A DNA stretch of 64,000 nt from an uncultured Draconibacterium sp. (GTDB taxonomy: Bacteria; Bacteroidota; Bacteroidia; Bacteroidales; Prolixibacteraceae): positions 62,001 through 126,000 of the forward strand of contig CANLMQ010000014.1 of NCBI GenBank assembly GCA_947492175.1, written 5' to 3'. Within the stretch, counting starts at the first letter, position 1, and each line of letters starts with the position of its first letter. The translations under genes and the position numbers were made by a program. The notes beneath the pieces were generated by a model, which saw only the letters and a program-made list of their open reading frames with translations, was not told the origin of the DNA and searched no databases. Shown piece after piece: positions 1 through 9,616 of the stretch.

Positions 1-1617
1 AATAGTAACACCGTAATTTTAGACGGATACCAGGGAGTTTTTTATGAAAACATAAAAGAAAATCTTGATGTACATTTTAAAAAGGCCGGAATTCTGGCGA
101 ACTGGATTAATGTGTCAGATTATTTAAAGCCGGAATTGGAAATTGATGAAATGATTGCCCCGTTTCTGGGGGGTGACGATCCAATTTTCGGAACACGAAC
201 AACAGTTGATTTAGCCGACTTCTTTCAGAAAGATAAGCTGGAAAGCATTGTTTTAAATAAAGAGGCAGGCATAAATATCGTTTACGGGGTGGGCGCAAGT
301 CTTAGCAGAATTAAAGGAACTTTGGTTTATGTTGATCTCCCAAAAAACGAACTTCAGTTTCGTGCAAGGGCCAAGTCGATTGTGAACATTGGAGCCTCGC
401 AACCCGACGAGATAAAACCCATGTACAAGCGGTTTTATTTTGTCGATTGGATTGTGCTGAACAAACATAAACAGCAACTTCTGCCAACAACCGATATTGT
501 GGTTGACGAACAGCGTCCCGATGAAATTACCTGGTTAAAAGGTGACGATTTGCGGCATGGTTTAACAGAAATCAGCAAAAACGTATTTCGTGTTCGCCCG
601 TGGTTCGAGCCAGGTGCATGGGGCGGACAATGGAGCATGGATAAAATAAAGGGCTTGAACAAAGAGGTACCAAATTATGCCTGGTCGTTCGAGCTGATTG
701 TTCCAGAGAATGGTCTGGCATTCGAGAGTTCGGGTAACGTGGCCGAAGTTTCTTTTGATACAGTGATGTTTCAGGAAGGCGAAAATGTACTTGGCGAAGC
801 TTATCCTGAATATGGCGTGGAATTCCCGATTCGTTTCGACTTTTTGGATACCTTCGATGGCGGGAACCTGTCTATTCAATGTCACCCGCACAAGGAATAC
901 ACAAAAAAACATTTTAACGAGGATTTTACCCAGGAAGAAACCTATTATATCCTTGACACAAAAGACAATGCCGATGTTTACCTCGGTTTTCAGGACGACA
1001 TTCAACCCAAGGAGTTTGAAAAGGCTTTGACGGAAAGTTACGAGCAGAAAAAGGAAGTTCAGATTGAGAAGTTTGTTCAAAAACACACAGCAGCAAAACA
1101 CGACCTGTTTCTAATTCCTCCGGGCACTATCCATGGTTCGGGAATTAACAACCTTGTACTGGAAATCAGTTCAACACCTTATATTTTTACATTTAAAATG
1201 TATGACTGGCTGCGTTTGGATATGGATGGAAAACCACGCCCGATAAATATTCAAAGGGGAATGGAAAATCTTTGTTTCGACCGAAAAGGTGAATATGTGA
1301 AAGAAAAGCTGATTTCGAAACCTGTTTCAATTGAAAAAGGTGCAGATTGGGAGTTGTTCCATTTGCCAACTCACGAAAAACATTTGTATGATGTACACCG
1401 CTATCAATTTAATACAGAGGTGGAAGTTAAGACGAAGAATAAATGCCATGTATTAAGTTTGGTAGAAGGAAGCAGTATTATAATTGAAACCCAAATTGGT
1501 GTAAAACAACGTTTTAATTATGCCGAAACTTTTGTGATTCCTGCTGCTGCGAAATCATACAAAATAATTAATGAGGGCAAAGGCGAAGCTATGGTTGTAA
1601 AGGCCTTTGTGAAATAA
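1..1617 (+). CDS. Class I mannose-6-phosphate isomerase-like protein, 5' end outside window
   Basis: The reading frame is open from base 1, so the real start lies left of the window; 538 residues are visible. It should interconvert mannose-6-phosphate and fructose-6-phosphate in the cytoplasm. The cupin zinc site is visible as QCHPHKEY (about residue 297) and PPGTIHGSG (about residue 376), as expected for type I phosphomannose isomerases. The stretch before about residue 60 (VILDGYQGVFYEN) is not part of the isomerase fold and suits the N-terminal extension seen in longer Bacteroidota homologues; this is recalled family knowledge. A GTG at 112 could be read as a start, but the coding sense continues upstream of it, so I treat that as internal. 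It precedes three glycosidase genes on the same strand, which fits use of released mannose. Confidence 0.8.
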   Translation, partial: NSNTVILDGYQGVFYENIKENLDVHFKKAGILANWINVSDYLKPELEIDEMIAPFLGGDDPIFGTRTTVDLADFFQKDKLESIVLNKEAGINIVYGVGASLSRIKGTLVYVDLPKNELQFRARAKSIVNIGASQPDEIKPMYKRFYFVDWIVLNKHKQQLLPTTDIVVDEQRPDEITWLKGDDLRHGLTEISKNVFRVRPWFEPGAWGGQWSMDKIKGLNKEVPNYAWSFELIVPENGLAFESSGNVAEVSFDTVMFQEGENVLGEAYPEYGVEFPIRFDFLDTFDGGNLSIQCHPHKEYTKKHFNEDFTQEETYYILDTKDNADVYLGFQDDIQPKEFEKALTESYEQKKEVQIEKFVQKHTAAKHDLFLIPPGTIHGSGINNLVLEISSTPYIFTFKMYDWLRLDMDGKPRPINIQRGMENLCFDRKGEYVKEKLISKPVSIEKGADWELFHLPTHEKHLYDVHRYQFNTEVEVKTKNKCHVLSLVEGSSIIIETQIGVKQRFNYAETFVIPAAAKSYKIINEGKGEAMVVKAFVK

Positions 1618-1703
1618 TTGGCCAGCCCAAAAAGATGCCATCCGCTTGAGTCAATTCAAACACGAAAGGCATCCTTCAAATAACGTTATTAAAAAAAGAA
1701 CAG

Positions 1704-2996
1704 ATGAGACTGATTTTAGGAATAATCGTTTCGATAAGCATTTTTCTTACCTCCTGTTCCTCAAAGAACAAGGAACTGGCAACAAAAATACTCTCCAACG
1801 AAAATCTGCAAAAGGTAGACAGCATGGCTCGCCAGCTGATGAAGAATGGGTTTTATGCCGGCTCGGGCTACCAAATGGTCTGGTCGCGCGACTTAAACAC
1901 TTTCATTGAACTATCCTGTGAGGAATATGATCAGAACGTTATTCGTAAAAACCTGTTGATGTTTTTTCATTTTCAGCAGGCAAACGGCGAGTTGCTGGAT
2001 GGTTATGTTCCCTGCGAAGCTTTTACCTGGGGAGACCCGAACACCTATGAATCGGAAACGGCTCCCGGGCACATCGGGTTTAAAAATACAGTAGAAACGG
2101 ATCAGGAAACTTCGCTGATTCAGGCTATTTATAAATATGTGGCGAAGACGGGCGACAAGTCGATCCTTGCTGAAGAAGTGGCCGGTAGGCCTGTTTACGA
2201 GCGGTTGAAATGGTCGATCAATTACTTGTTGAATGAGAGGTACGCTGCAAAATATGGCCTGATTACCGGTGCTACAACCTTTGATTGGGGAGATGTGCAG
2301 GTTGAGGGAGGTGCTGTGGTGGACGTGGATAGCCTGACTCATTGGAGCATTGATGTGTATGATAATGCGATGTTGGCCATTGCTTTGGATAACCTTGCAG
2401 AATTAACGGATGATAACTCGGATAAACAGCGATGGAAAACGATACAGGAAGATTTGCTGGCGAATATTCGAAAGTATTTGTGGGATGCTGAAAACAGCAA
2501 ATTCATTCCACATATTTACCTGGATGGTTCTCCTTTCCCGGACGACTTCAACGAAAATGAAATTCACTATCATGGGGGAACTGCAGTTGCCATTGAGGCA
2601 GACGTTTTAACCAGAGATGAAATTGCTGCAGTCCTTAAGCATATGGTGAAAAATGTAGAGCAATCAGGCGCTCCTTCGATTGGGTTAACGCTTTACCCGA
2701 CTTATCCCAGCGATGTTTTGGGCAAGAATGTATCTGCTCCCTATGAATATCAGAATGGTGGAGACTGGACTTGGTTTGGCGGAAGAATGATTCAACAGCT
2801 TATTGTGAATGACATGGTCGACGAAGCGTACCAATTGGTACAACCCATGATGAACCGTGTCATTAAAAATAAAGGGTTTTACGAGTGGTATAAAATCGAT
2901 GGTACTCCGGCAGGTTCTGGCGATTTCAAAGGATCTGCCGGAGTACTTGGAAAATCAATCGAACTATTTAACCAATGGGCAGAAGAAAACAAATAA
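1704..2996 (+). CDS. Exported lipoprotein, six-hairpin (alpha/alpha)6 glycoside hydrolase
   Basis: A 430-residue protein with a lipoprotein signal: hydrophobic stretch, then LTSC with the lipid-bearing Cys at about 18. The body looks like an (alpha/alpha)6 barrel glycosidase: QMVWSRDLNTF near residue 57, TTFDWGD near 192, HYHGGTA near 288 and NGGDWTWFGGRM near 351, with aromatic and acidic residues typical of sugar-binding barrels. I cannot fix the GH family; it resembles the GH63/GH15-like six-hairpin group more than GH125. The 3' end overlaps the next gene by 22 bases, so the two are probably co-transcribed and translationally coupled. Position between a phosphomannose isomerase-like gene and two GH92 genes suggests it acts on the same mannose-containing glycan at the cell surface or in the periplasm. 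Confidence 0.75.
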   Translation: MRLILGIIVSISIFLTSCSSKNKELATKILSNENLQKVDSMARQLMKNGFYAGSGYQMVWSRDLNTFIELSCEEYDQNVIRKNLLMFFHFQQANGELLDGYVPCEAFTWGDPNTYESETAPGHIGFKNTVETDQETSLIQAIYKYVAKTGDKSILAEEVAGRPVYERLKWSINYLLNERYAAKYGLITGATTFDWGDVQVEGGAVVDVDSLTHWSIDVYDNAMLAIALDNLAELTDDNSDKQRWKTIQEDLLANIRKYLWDAENSKFIPHIYLDGSPFPDDFNENEIHYHGGTAVAIEADVLTRDEIAAVLKHMVKNVEQSGAPSIGLTLYPTYPSDVLGKNVSAPYEYQNGGDWTWFGGRMIQQLIVNDMVDEAYQLVQPMMNRVIKNKGFYEWYKIDGTPAGSGDFKGSAGVLGKSIELFNQWAEENK

Positions 2997-5900
2997 AACA
3001 AAGTTTAAGCTACCTGCTTTTTCTGTGCTGCTTGGCAGGAACAAAGACTTATGCCAAAGATCAAAGCGTGATTTGGCAAATCGGTGAAAACAACAATAGT
3101 TGTGCAGAATTTGCATTGGCCCCCAAGGACTATCCTGATTACATAGCGAATGACTTTGGATGGGAAGACAAGTATTTCCTGATCGGAACATCCAACGATC
3201 AAAAAGACTGGCCATACATCATCCCTGGAACAAGTGATACCTGGGGTGGAACCTGGGGAACATCGGGATGGCGCTCAAGTACCCTGACCATTCTGTTTGG
3301 GCTGGACCAGTTGCCTCGTTCCAATGATTGGAAACTGGTGGTTGATCTTTTGGACTGCAATCCGGATGATTTGCCACTGTTTAAAGTAACGGTTAACGGA
3401 AAATCATGGAAGTACCGAATTCCGGTAATCAACCCGGTGAGTTCAATCGGTAATGGTCCAGATAATTCGTCGGAATACCTTGTCGAAATTCCCCTTCCTA
3501 AAGGCTTAATTGCAAGCGGGGGAAATGAAATTGCCCTGACTGTTCTCGAAGGATCCTGGCTTCGCTTTGATCAAATCAAACTTGAAGGACCTAAGGGAGT
3601 GGAACTGACACAAAACAAGCAGGCCTTTTTGCGAAAAGTGGAACCTGCCGATTATGAAATAGAGCATTACGGGAAAAAGATGCAACCACTATTGATTGAT
3701 GTTGAGCATCTATCAGGAACACCTGATATGACCGTGATTCTGGATAACGAAGAAGTTTTTGCATCAACGCTGGAAAAAGGTCGATATATATTTGAAGTGC
3801 CAATGCCGGCAGTTCAGAAAGCGCAAAAGAGCAGCTACGAAATTTGGCTTAATGGAGAAAAGCTTCAGGCGGGGAAAATAACGAGGCAGCCGCAGAAGTT
3901 AACTTCACCAGCAGGCTATGTGGATACCAAAATCGGGACTGGCCATTCTCGCTGGATGATTGCTCCGGGACCGTGGATGCCATTCAGTATGGTGAAATTA
4001 AGCCCTGACAACCAAAATGATGGATGGCAGTCTGGTTATGAACCTACCTTTGAGTCGGTGGCTTGCTTCTCGCACATTCACGAGTGGACCATGGCCGGAT
4101 TGGGAACCATGCCCACCAATGGCGCACTTCAAACGAAAGTTGGCGATGAAAAAGATGTGGATGGTGGTTACCGTTCGCGAATTGATAAATCAACAGAACA
4201 GGCTCCTTTGGGCTATTACAAAGCGCATTTAACCGATTATGACATTCAAGCGGAATTGACTGCAACTACCCGTTGTGGTTTTCAGCGCTATACTTTTCCG
4301 AAAGACCGCGATGGATCGCGCGTTTTGCTGGATTTGGTGATTCCTTCAGAATACAAGTACGACCTGCTTGAAGCTTCGGTAAATCAAACGGGCGAAAATA
4401 CAATTGAAGGCTTTAGCCATCAGCTTTCGCCAAATACCTGGAGTGGTGGAATTTCGCAGGAGTACACCATTTATTTTGTTGTGGAGTTTGACCAGCCGAT
4501 AGCCGGAGTTAGCACTTGGACCGAAAATGGCGTGGATGAGGGCGCTGTAAGCTTAAATGTTCAGGGAGCAAAGGATGCTGGAGTTATTGTTGATTTCGAT
4601 ACTCAAAAAAGGAATGTAATTCAGCTTCGTACAGGAATTTCTTATGTGAGCCTTGAAAATGCAAGAGAGAACCTGAAAACTGAAGTCATTGATCCTTTCG
4701 GATGGGACTTTGATGCCGTGCGAACAAATAATGTTGCTACCTGGAATGACCTTTTTAGTCGTGTGAAAGTGGGCAGCAACAACAAGCATGAAAAAACACG
4801 TTTTTACACCAACATGTATCGTGCTTTGTGCAGCCGTAATACTTTTAGCGATGTGAATGGCGAGTGGCGGGATGCCGGGGAAAAAATCCGAAGAATGGAA
4901 GACCCGTCGTCTCCGGCTTTGGGCTGCGATGCTTTCTGGAATACCTTCTGGAACCTAAATCAGTTTTGGAATCTGGTAACGCCGGAATGGAGCAACCGCT
5001 GGGTAAAATCGCAGTTGGCCATGTATGAAGCCAATGGTTGGCTGGCTAAGGGACCGGCCGGAATGGAGTATGTTCCGGTGATGGTGGCTGAGCATGAGAT
5101 TCCACTGATTGTTGGTGCTTACCAAATGGGGATTCGCGACTACGATGTGGAGAAAGCTTTTGAAGCTGTAAAAAAGATGCAAACAACTCCCGCGCAGGAA
5201 GTCGGAGGAGGTTTTGCCGGTAATCGAGACTTGGTTACTTACCTGGAACATGGTTATGTGCCCTACGACCAAGGCCGTTTTTCCAATTCGCTGGAGTATG
5301 CTTTCGACGATTGGACCGTTGGGCAGTTTGCAAAAGCTCTAGGTAAGCAGGGCGATTATCAAGCATTCTCGAAACGCGGAGCTTACTGGCGGAACGTGAT
5401 CGATACGGAAACTGGTTTTGCCCGTATGAAAAATGCCAAAGGGGAGTGGTTCCCCGATTTTGATCCGTACAAGTCAGGAGCCAATCATCACTATGTGGAA
5501 GGAAATGCTTGGCAGTTAACTTATTTTGTGCCCCAAGATGTGCCGGCATTGGCAAAAGCCATTGGGAAAGACCGTTTTATAGAACGGTTGGATTGGGGAT
5601 TTACTGAAAGTTATAAAACACGCTTCAATGGGTTAAACGACCAATACTGGAACTACCCGGTTATGCAGGGAAATCAGCAGTCGATGCACTTTGCTTTTCT
5701 TTTTAACTGGGTGCAGCAGCCGTGGTTAACGCAAAAGTGGAGCCGCTCCATTTTGGACCGTTACTATGGTTATGGCATTTCCAATGCGTATTTGGGTGAT
5801 GAGGACCAAGGGCAAATGAGTGCCTGGTTTATCATGGCATCGATTGGGCTTTTCCAAACGGATGGTGGTTGCCGGGTTGATCCGGTCTATGAAATTGGAA

Positions 5901-6151
5901 GCCCTTTGTTTGAGAAAGTAGAAATTGATTTGGGAGAACGTTTTGGGCGTGGGGAGAAATTTACTATTGAAGCCAAGCATGCTTCCCGCCTGAATAAATA
6001 TGTCCAATCGGCTAAATTGAATGGCAAAAAGTTGAACGATTTTAAGTTTCCGGCCAGCGAATTGTTAAAAGGCGGAAAGCTCGAATTGGAAATGGGACCA
6101 AAGCCCAATAAGAGTTGGGGTATTGTTCTTTCTGGTTCAGAAAACGAATAA
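2975..6151 (+). CDS. GH92 alpha-mannosidase with N-terminal lyase-type beta-sandwich domain (copy A)
   Basis: A 1058-residue exported protein. Residues 1-27 form a signal peptide (basic RRKQIKQ, hydrophobic core, cleavage near TYA-KD). Residues about 30-210 (VIWQIGE, WPYIIPG, WGGTWGTSGW, DQIKLEGP) resemble the domain III/CBM-like sandwich of family 4 polysaccharide lyases. From about residue 315 it is a GH92 exo-alpha-mannosidase: SRWMIAPGPWMP, HIHEWTMAG, SNSLEYAFDDW (catalytic-acid region) and GDEDQGQMSAWF. GH92 enzymes are calcium-dependent exo-acting alpha-mannosidases; linkage specificity cannot be read here. The start overlaps the upstream gene, and copy B begins 11 bases after the stop. 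The last 260 bases are nearly identical to copy B. Confidence 0.93.
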   Translation: MGRRKQIKQSLSYLLFLCCLAGTKTYAKDQSVIWQIGENNNSCAEFALAPKDYPDYIANDFGWEDKYFLIGTSNDQKDWPYIIPGTSDTWGGTWGTSGWRSSTLTILFGLDQLPRSNDWKLVVDLLDCNPDDLPLFKVTVNGKSWKYRIPVINPVSSIGNGPDNSSEYLVEIPLPKGLIASGGNEIALTVLEGSWLRFDQIKLEGPKGVELTQNKQAFLRKVEPADYEIEHYGKKMQPLLIDVEHLSGTPDMTVILDNEEVFASTLEKGRYIFEVPMPAVQKAQKSSYEIWLNGEKLQAGKITRQPQKLTSPAGYVDTKIGTGHSRWMIAPGPWMPFSMVKLSPDNQNDGWQSGYEPTFESVACFSHIHEWTMAGLGTMPTNGALQTKVGDEKDVDGGYRSRIDKSTEQAPLGYYKAHLTDYDIQAELTATTRCGFQRYTFPKDRDGSRVLLDLVIPSEYKYDLLEASVNQTGENTIEGFSHQLSPNTWSGGISQEYTIYFVVEFDQPIAGVSTWTENGVDEGAVSLNVQGAKDAGVIVDFDTQKRNVIQLRTGISYVSLENARENLKTEVIDPFGWDFDAVRTNNVATWNDLFSRVKVGSNNKHEKTRFYTNMYRALCSRNTFSDVNGEWRDAGEKIRRMEDPSSPALGCDAFWNTFWNLNQFWNLVTPEWSNRWVKSQLAMYEANGWLAKGPAGMEYVPVMVAEHEIPLIVGAYQMGIRDYDVEKAFEAVKKMQTTPAQEVGGGFAGNRDLVTYLEHGYVPYDQGRFSNSLEYAFDDWTVGQFAKALGKQGDYQAFSKRGAYWRNVIDTETGFARMKNAKGEWFPDFDPYKSGANHHYVEGNAWQLTYFVPQDVPALAKAIGKDRFIERLDWGFTESYKTRFNGLNDQYWNYPVMQGNQQSMHFAFLFNWVQQPWLTQKWSRSILDRYYGYGISNAYLGDEDQGQMSAWFIMASIGLFQTDGGCRVDPVYEIGSPLFEKVEIDLGERFGRGEKFTIEAKHASRLNKYVQSAKLNGKKLNDFKFPASELLKGGKLELEMGPKPNKSWGIVLSGSENE
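5861..6120 (+). repeat. Homogenised 3' segment of GH92 copy A
   Basis: This 260-base stretch matches 9046-9305 in the same orientation, offset 3185 bases, with roughly 15 mismatches by eye. The upstream parts of the two genes are far more different. The pattern suggests gene conversion between the tandem copies. Confidence 0.85.
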
Positions 6152-6162
6152 AACGAGATTAA

Positions 6163-9100
6163 ATGAAACGAACTCTGACAGCCTTGCTTTTGGCATGTTT
6201 GCCGTTACTCCTTTTTTCTCAAAATAAACTCTTGTGGAGTATTGGCGAAAAAGATCATTCGCACCATGAATTTGCCCTTTCTGAGAAGAACTACGAAGAG
6301 TTCGTCCCTAGCGGGTTTGGAGGTGAAGAATATTATTATGTGGTTGGACTATCCAAGCCAGGGATAGATTGGCCGTATGTACTTCCAGGGAGCTTTGACC
6401 CTTTTATTGGGGCTAGTTTTTGGGCTGGTTATGCCTTGTGTAAACTCCCCGTTTATTTCAATATTGGGAAACTTCCGGACAACGGTATTTGTCAGTTGAC
6501 GATTGATTTTTTAGAGGTGGCAAATAGGAAGCCACCTCTGTTTCGGGTTTATGTCAACGGCAAAAAATATGAACATCAGCTGTTGGAAGGAAAGTCAGGG
6601 GCTGATCCAGTTGGATTTAGTCTTCACCCGCAGCAAGTTGTTTTTGATATACCTGTTGATGATTTAAAACGAGGAAGTAATGAACTTATTTTTGAAAATT
6701 ATTTAGGGCATTGGAGCATTTTTGATGCAATCAGTTTTTCGGGATCTGAAAGACTGGAAATTACAACACCTGGCAATACGCTTATTAGATCGGTAAAAAT
6801 GGCAAATTACCAAGCGCTGGTGAAAGGAAAAGCTGTTCAACCTCTTCTTATAGAGGTAATGCACCAAGGAAAAACGGAGGAACTGACAGTAAAAGTTGAT
6901 GGTGTTTCATATTCGTTTAGGGTTGAAGAAGGTCGTTCAATTCAGGAGGTAAACTTACCGGTGGTTTCGGATGAACGAAAATCAAAAATAGAAATCCTTA
7001 AAGGGAAAGAACTGTTATCCTCTGCTGAAGTCAGCCGAACGCTTGTGTCTCAGCTTGCATTGAGCGATTATGTCGATCAGTTTATGGGAACTTCCGGTTC
7101 GCGGTGGATGATTGCACCCGGGCCGTGGATGCCAATGGGAATGGTAAAAATTAGTCCCGAGAATGAAGATAGTAAGTGGAAAGCTGGTTACGACTATCAG
7201 GTTGAAAATATTATGGGATTCAGCCATGTGCATGAATGGACAATGGCTGGCTTGTTGATGATGCCGACCAATGGAGCACTGCGTATTCACCCCGGTTCTG
7301 AGTCGAGCCCCGATTTGGGTTATCGCTCAAAAATTGATAAGGCAACGGAAAAGGCGCAAGTGGGCCGTTACAGCGTTGATCTTATTGACTATGGTATTCA
7401 TGCTGATTTGACAGCAACAACCCGTGCTTCGATGCAACGCTATCGTTTGCCCCAAGATAAAGAAAACAGGGTATTGATCGATCTCTTTTTTCCATCGGAG
7501 TATGTTTGGGAACTGCGTGATGCCAAAATCCAAAAAATAAGCGATACTGAAATTGAGGGCTGGGCATTGTCTCACTGTTCTTCTACCGGGTATTCCGGTG
7601 AACAGGATTACACCCTGCATTTCGTGATGCAATTTGATCAACCGATGGAAAAAATGGGGGGATGGGTTCGCGACCGAGTGTTTGATAATACAACAGTGAT
7701 TGAAAAAGGCTCCTATGAACCGCAATGGACTTGGCAACGTCCTGAGAATTTCAAAATAGGTGATGCAGGAGTTTTCGTTACCTTCAAGAAAGGAACGAGT
7801 GAGGTAAAAGTTCGCACCGGTATTTCGTTGGTAAGTACAGAACAGGCAAGGTTAAACCTTAACGAAGAAATGGTGACGCCTTTTGGATGGGACTTCGAGG
7901 CTGTCGTTGCGAATCAGAAAGAGGCCTGGAATGAGCAGTTGGGAAGAGTTAAAATTGAAACCAACGACTATCTGCAAAAGGTGAAATTTTACACCAATAT
8001 GTATCGCGCATTAAGTCCGCGAAATACCTGGAACGATGTAAATGGCAAGTGGGTTGATATGAATGAAAAGGTTCAGCAGGCTGATCCTTCGAAGCCCATT
8101 TACGGAAGTGATGGTTACTGGGGATGGCATTGGAATTTGGTGCAGTTTTATAATCTGATTGCACCTGAAATCTCTTCAAATTGGGTAAACACCTTTCTCG
8201 AAATGTATGATAAAGGAGGTTGGCTACCAATTGGCAATCCCGGAATGGAATATTTCAGGGTAATGATTGGACAACCGGAAATTCCACTGATGGTATCGGC
8301 TTACCAAATGGGAATTCGTGATTTTGATGCTGCCAAAATGTTTAAAGCAATGGAACATCAGCAAACAGCTTTGATGGAGAAACATCCAGGGGGTGGTGAA
8401 GTCGGAAATGAGAGTTACAAGTTCTACCTTGCAAAAGGCTATGTCCCGCTTAACAAAGATTATCAAAGTTATGTGTCGAACACCTTGGAATATGCTTACC
8501 AGGATTGGTGTGTGGCACAATATGCAAAAGCCTTGGATGTTGATTCAACCTATCAGGTATTTATGAAACGCTCGGAGAACTGGCGCAATATTTTTGATTC
8601 AGAAAGTGGTTTTGTCCGGCCCCGGAATCAGGATGGAAGCTGGCTGAAAGACTTTAGTCCGTACCATGCTCCGGGATTTTGTGAATCGAATAGTTGGCAA
8701 TACACCTGGTATGTTCCGCAAAATATGCCTGGTTTGGTAGAAACGATGGGGCAAAAGCGTTTTATTCAAGTGCTTAATCAAGGTATGGAGGCATCTGAAA
8801 AAGTAAACTTTAACGCTTTGGGTGATAACTTTTTGAAGTACCCTATCAATCATGGAAACGAATCGAATATGCAATCCTGCTATCTTTTCAATTGGGCTGG
8901 TTCGCCATGGTTAACACAGAAATGGGCCAGAGCAATTCAGGAACGGTATTATGGTACCGATCCGCGGAATGCCTACCCAGGCGACGAAGATCAGGGGCAA
9001 ATGAGTTCGTGGTACGTCATGAGCACCATTGGCTTATTTCAAATGGATGGTGGTTGCCGGGTTGATCCGGTCTATGAAATTGGAAGCCCCTTGTTTGAGA

Positions 9101-9315
9101 AAATTGAAATTGATTTGGGAGAACGTTTTGGGCGTGGGAAGAAATTTACCATTGAAGCCAAGCATGCTTCCCGACAGAATAAATATGTCCAATCGGCTAA
9201 GTTGAACGGCAAGAAGTTGAACGATTTTAAGTTTTCGGCCAGCGAATTGTTAAAAGGCGGAAAGCTCGAATTGGAAATGGGACCAAAACCGAATAAAAAT
9301 TGGGGAGCGTTTTAG
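6163..9315 (+). CDS. GH92 alpha-mannosidase with N-terminal lyase-type beta-sandwich domain (copy B)
   Basis: A 1050-residue paralogue of the preceding gene with the same architecture: signal peptide (LLLACLPLLLFSQ), an N-terminal sandwich beginning LLWSIGEKDHSHHEF, then the GH92 catalytic region with SRWMIAPGPWMP, HVHEWTMAG, SNTLEYAYQDW and GDEDQGQMSSWYVM. It should remove terminal alpha-mannose residues outside the cytoplasm. Over most of its length it is clearly diverged from copy A, with many substitutions and differing insertions, yet the final stretch from DGGCRVDPVYEIG to the end matches almost base for base. Two different GH92 enzymes side by side suggest different linkage or glycan-context specificities. 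A rho-independent terminator follows the stop at once, so this is the end of the operon. Confidence 0.93.
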   Translation: MKRTLTALLLACLPLLLFSQNKLLWSIGEKDHSHHEFALSEKNYEEFVPSGFGGEEYYYVVGLSKPGIDWPYVLPGSFDPFIGASFWAGYALCKLPVYFNIGKLPDNGICQLTIDFLEVANRKPPLFRVYVNGKKYEHQLLEGKSGADPVGFSLHPQQVVFDIPVDDLKRGSNELIFENYLGHWSIFDAISFSGSERLEITTPGNTLIRSVKMANYQALVKGKAVQPLLIEVMHQGKTEELTVKVDGVSYSFRVEEGRSIQEVNLPVVSDERKSKIEILKGKELLSSAEVSRTLVSQLALSDYVDQFMGTSGSRWMIAPGPWMPMGMVKISPENEDSKWKAGYDYQVENIMGFSHVHEWTMAGLLMMPTNGALRIHPGSESSPDLGYRSKIDKATEKAQVGRYSVDLIDYGIHADLTATTRASMQRYRLPQDKENRVLIDLFFPSEYVWELRDAKIQKISDTEIEGWALSHCSSTGYSGEQDYTLHFVMQFDQPMEKMGGWVRDRVFDNTTVIEKGSYEPQWTWQRPENFKIGDAGVFVTFKKGTSEVKVRTGISLVSTEQARLNLNEEMVTPFGWDFEAVVANQKEAWNEQLGRVKIETNDYLQKVKFYTNMYRALSPRNTWNDVNGKWVDMNEKVQQADPSKPIYGSDGYWGWHWNLVQFYNLIAPEISSNWVNTFLEMYDKGGWLPIGNPGMEYFRVMIGQPEIPLMVSAYQMGIRDFDAAKMFKAMEHQQTALMEKHPGGGEVGNESYKFYLAKGYVPLNKDYQSYVSNTLEYAYQDWCVAQYAKALDVDSTYQVFMKRSENWRNIFDSESGFVRPRNQDGSWLKDFSPYHAPGFCESNSWQYTWYVPQNMPGLVETMGQKRFIQVLNQGMEASEKVNFNALGDNFLKYPINHGNESNMQSCYLFNWAGSPWLTQKWARAIQERYYGTDPRNAYPGDEDQGQMSSWYVMSTIGLFQMDGGCRVDPVYEIGSPLFEKIEIDLGERFGRGKKFTIEAKHASRQNKYVQSAKLNGKKLNDFKFSASELLKGGKLELEMGPKPNKNWGAF
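9046..9305 (+). repeat. Homogenised 3' segment of GH92 copy B
   Basis: Partner of 5861-6120. The shared run includes identical blocks such as GTTGATCCGGTCTATGAAAT and AAGCCAAGCATGCTTCCCG, and it stops at the end of the coding region. Confidence 0.85.
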
Positions 9316-9349
9316 TTGGAGGATTTGGGAATGAGGTAGTAAAAATAAA

Positions 9350-9376
9350 GAAAGCGGTGTATTTCTCACCGCTTTC
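9350..9376 (+). terminator. Terminator of the mannosidase operon
   Basis: Perfect 10-bp stem GAAAGCGGTG / CACCGCTTTC with a 7-base loop, 34 bases after the GH92 copy B stop. The stem is followed by a modest T-rich stretch (TTCTTG). Confidence 0.8.
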
Positions 9377-9572
9377 TTCTTGAAAGACAAACAACTAATG
9401 ACCTTTTCAAACCTTGTATTAATACTATTCAATCAACCCCTTAAGTCCTTTTGGGAATACAAAGTTGTAACTGGGCATACGTATTGTTTGTTCCGATTGT
9501 TTCGTATTGTTGATAATAAAAATTGTTTTAACAATATTTTACAGTCCTGTAAGTAGTGGAGTAGAAACAAAA

Positions 9573-9598
9573 AGGCCACCAAAACTATTTGGTGGCCT
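9573..9598 (-). terminator. Terminator of the TIM-barrel gene
   Basis: Stem AGGCCACC / GGTGGCCT with a 10-base loop. Read on the minus strand it is followed by TTTTTGTTTC, directly downstream of the stop of the minus-strand gene at 9617. Confidence 0.85.
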
Positions 9599-9616
9599 GA
9601 TTTTGCAAATCTTAAT

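Larger units (their letters stand above)
9316..9616. other. Intergenic region between convergent genes
   Basis: It holds two terminators facing each other (9350-9376 for the GH92 operon, 9573-9598 for the minus-strand gene) and an AT-rich spacer. I see no gene or other recognisable site. Confidence 0.7.

Noticed and set aside
1646..1909. 87-codon ORF overlapping the six-hairpin glycosidase
   Set aside because: It lies in another frame of a clearly coding gene and shows no family resemblance.
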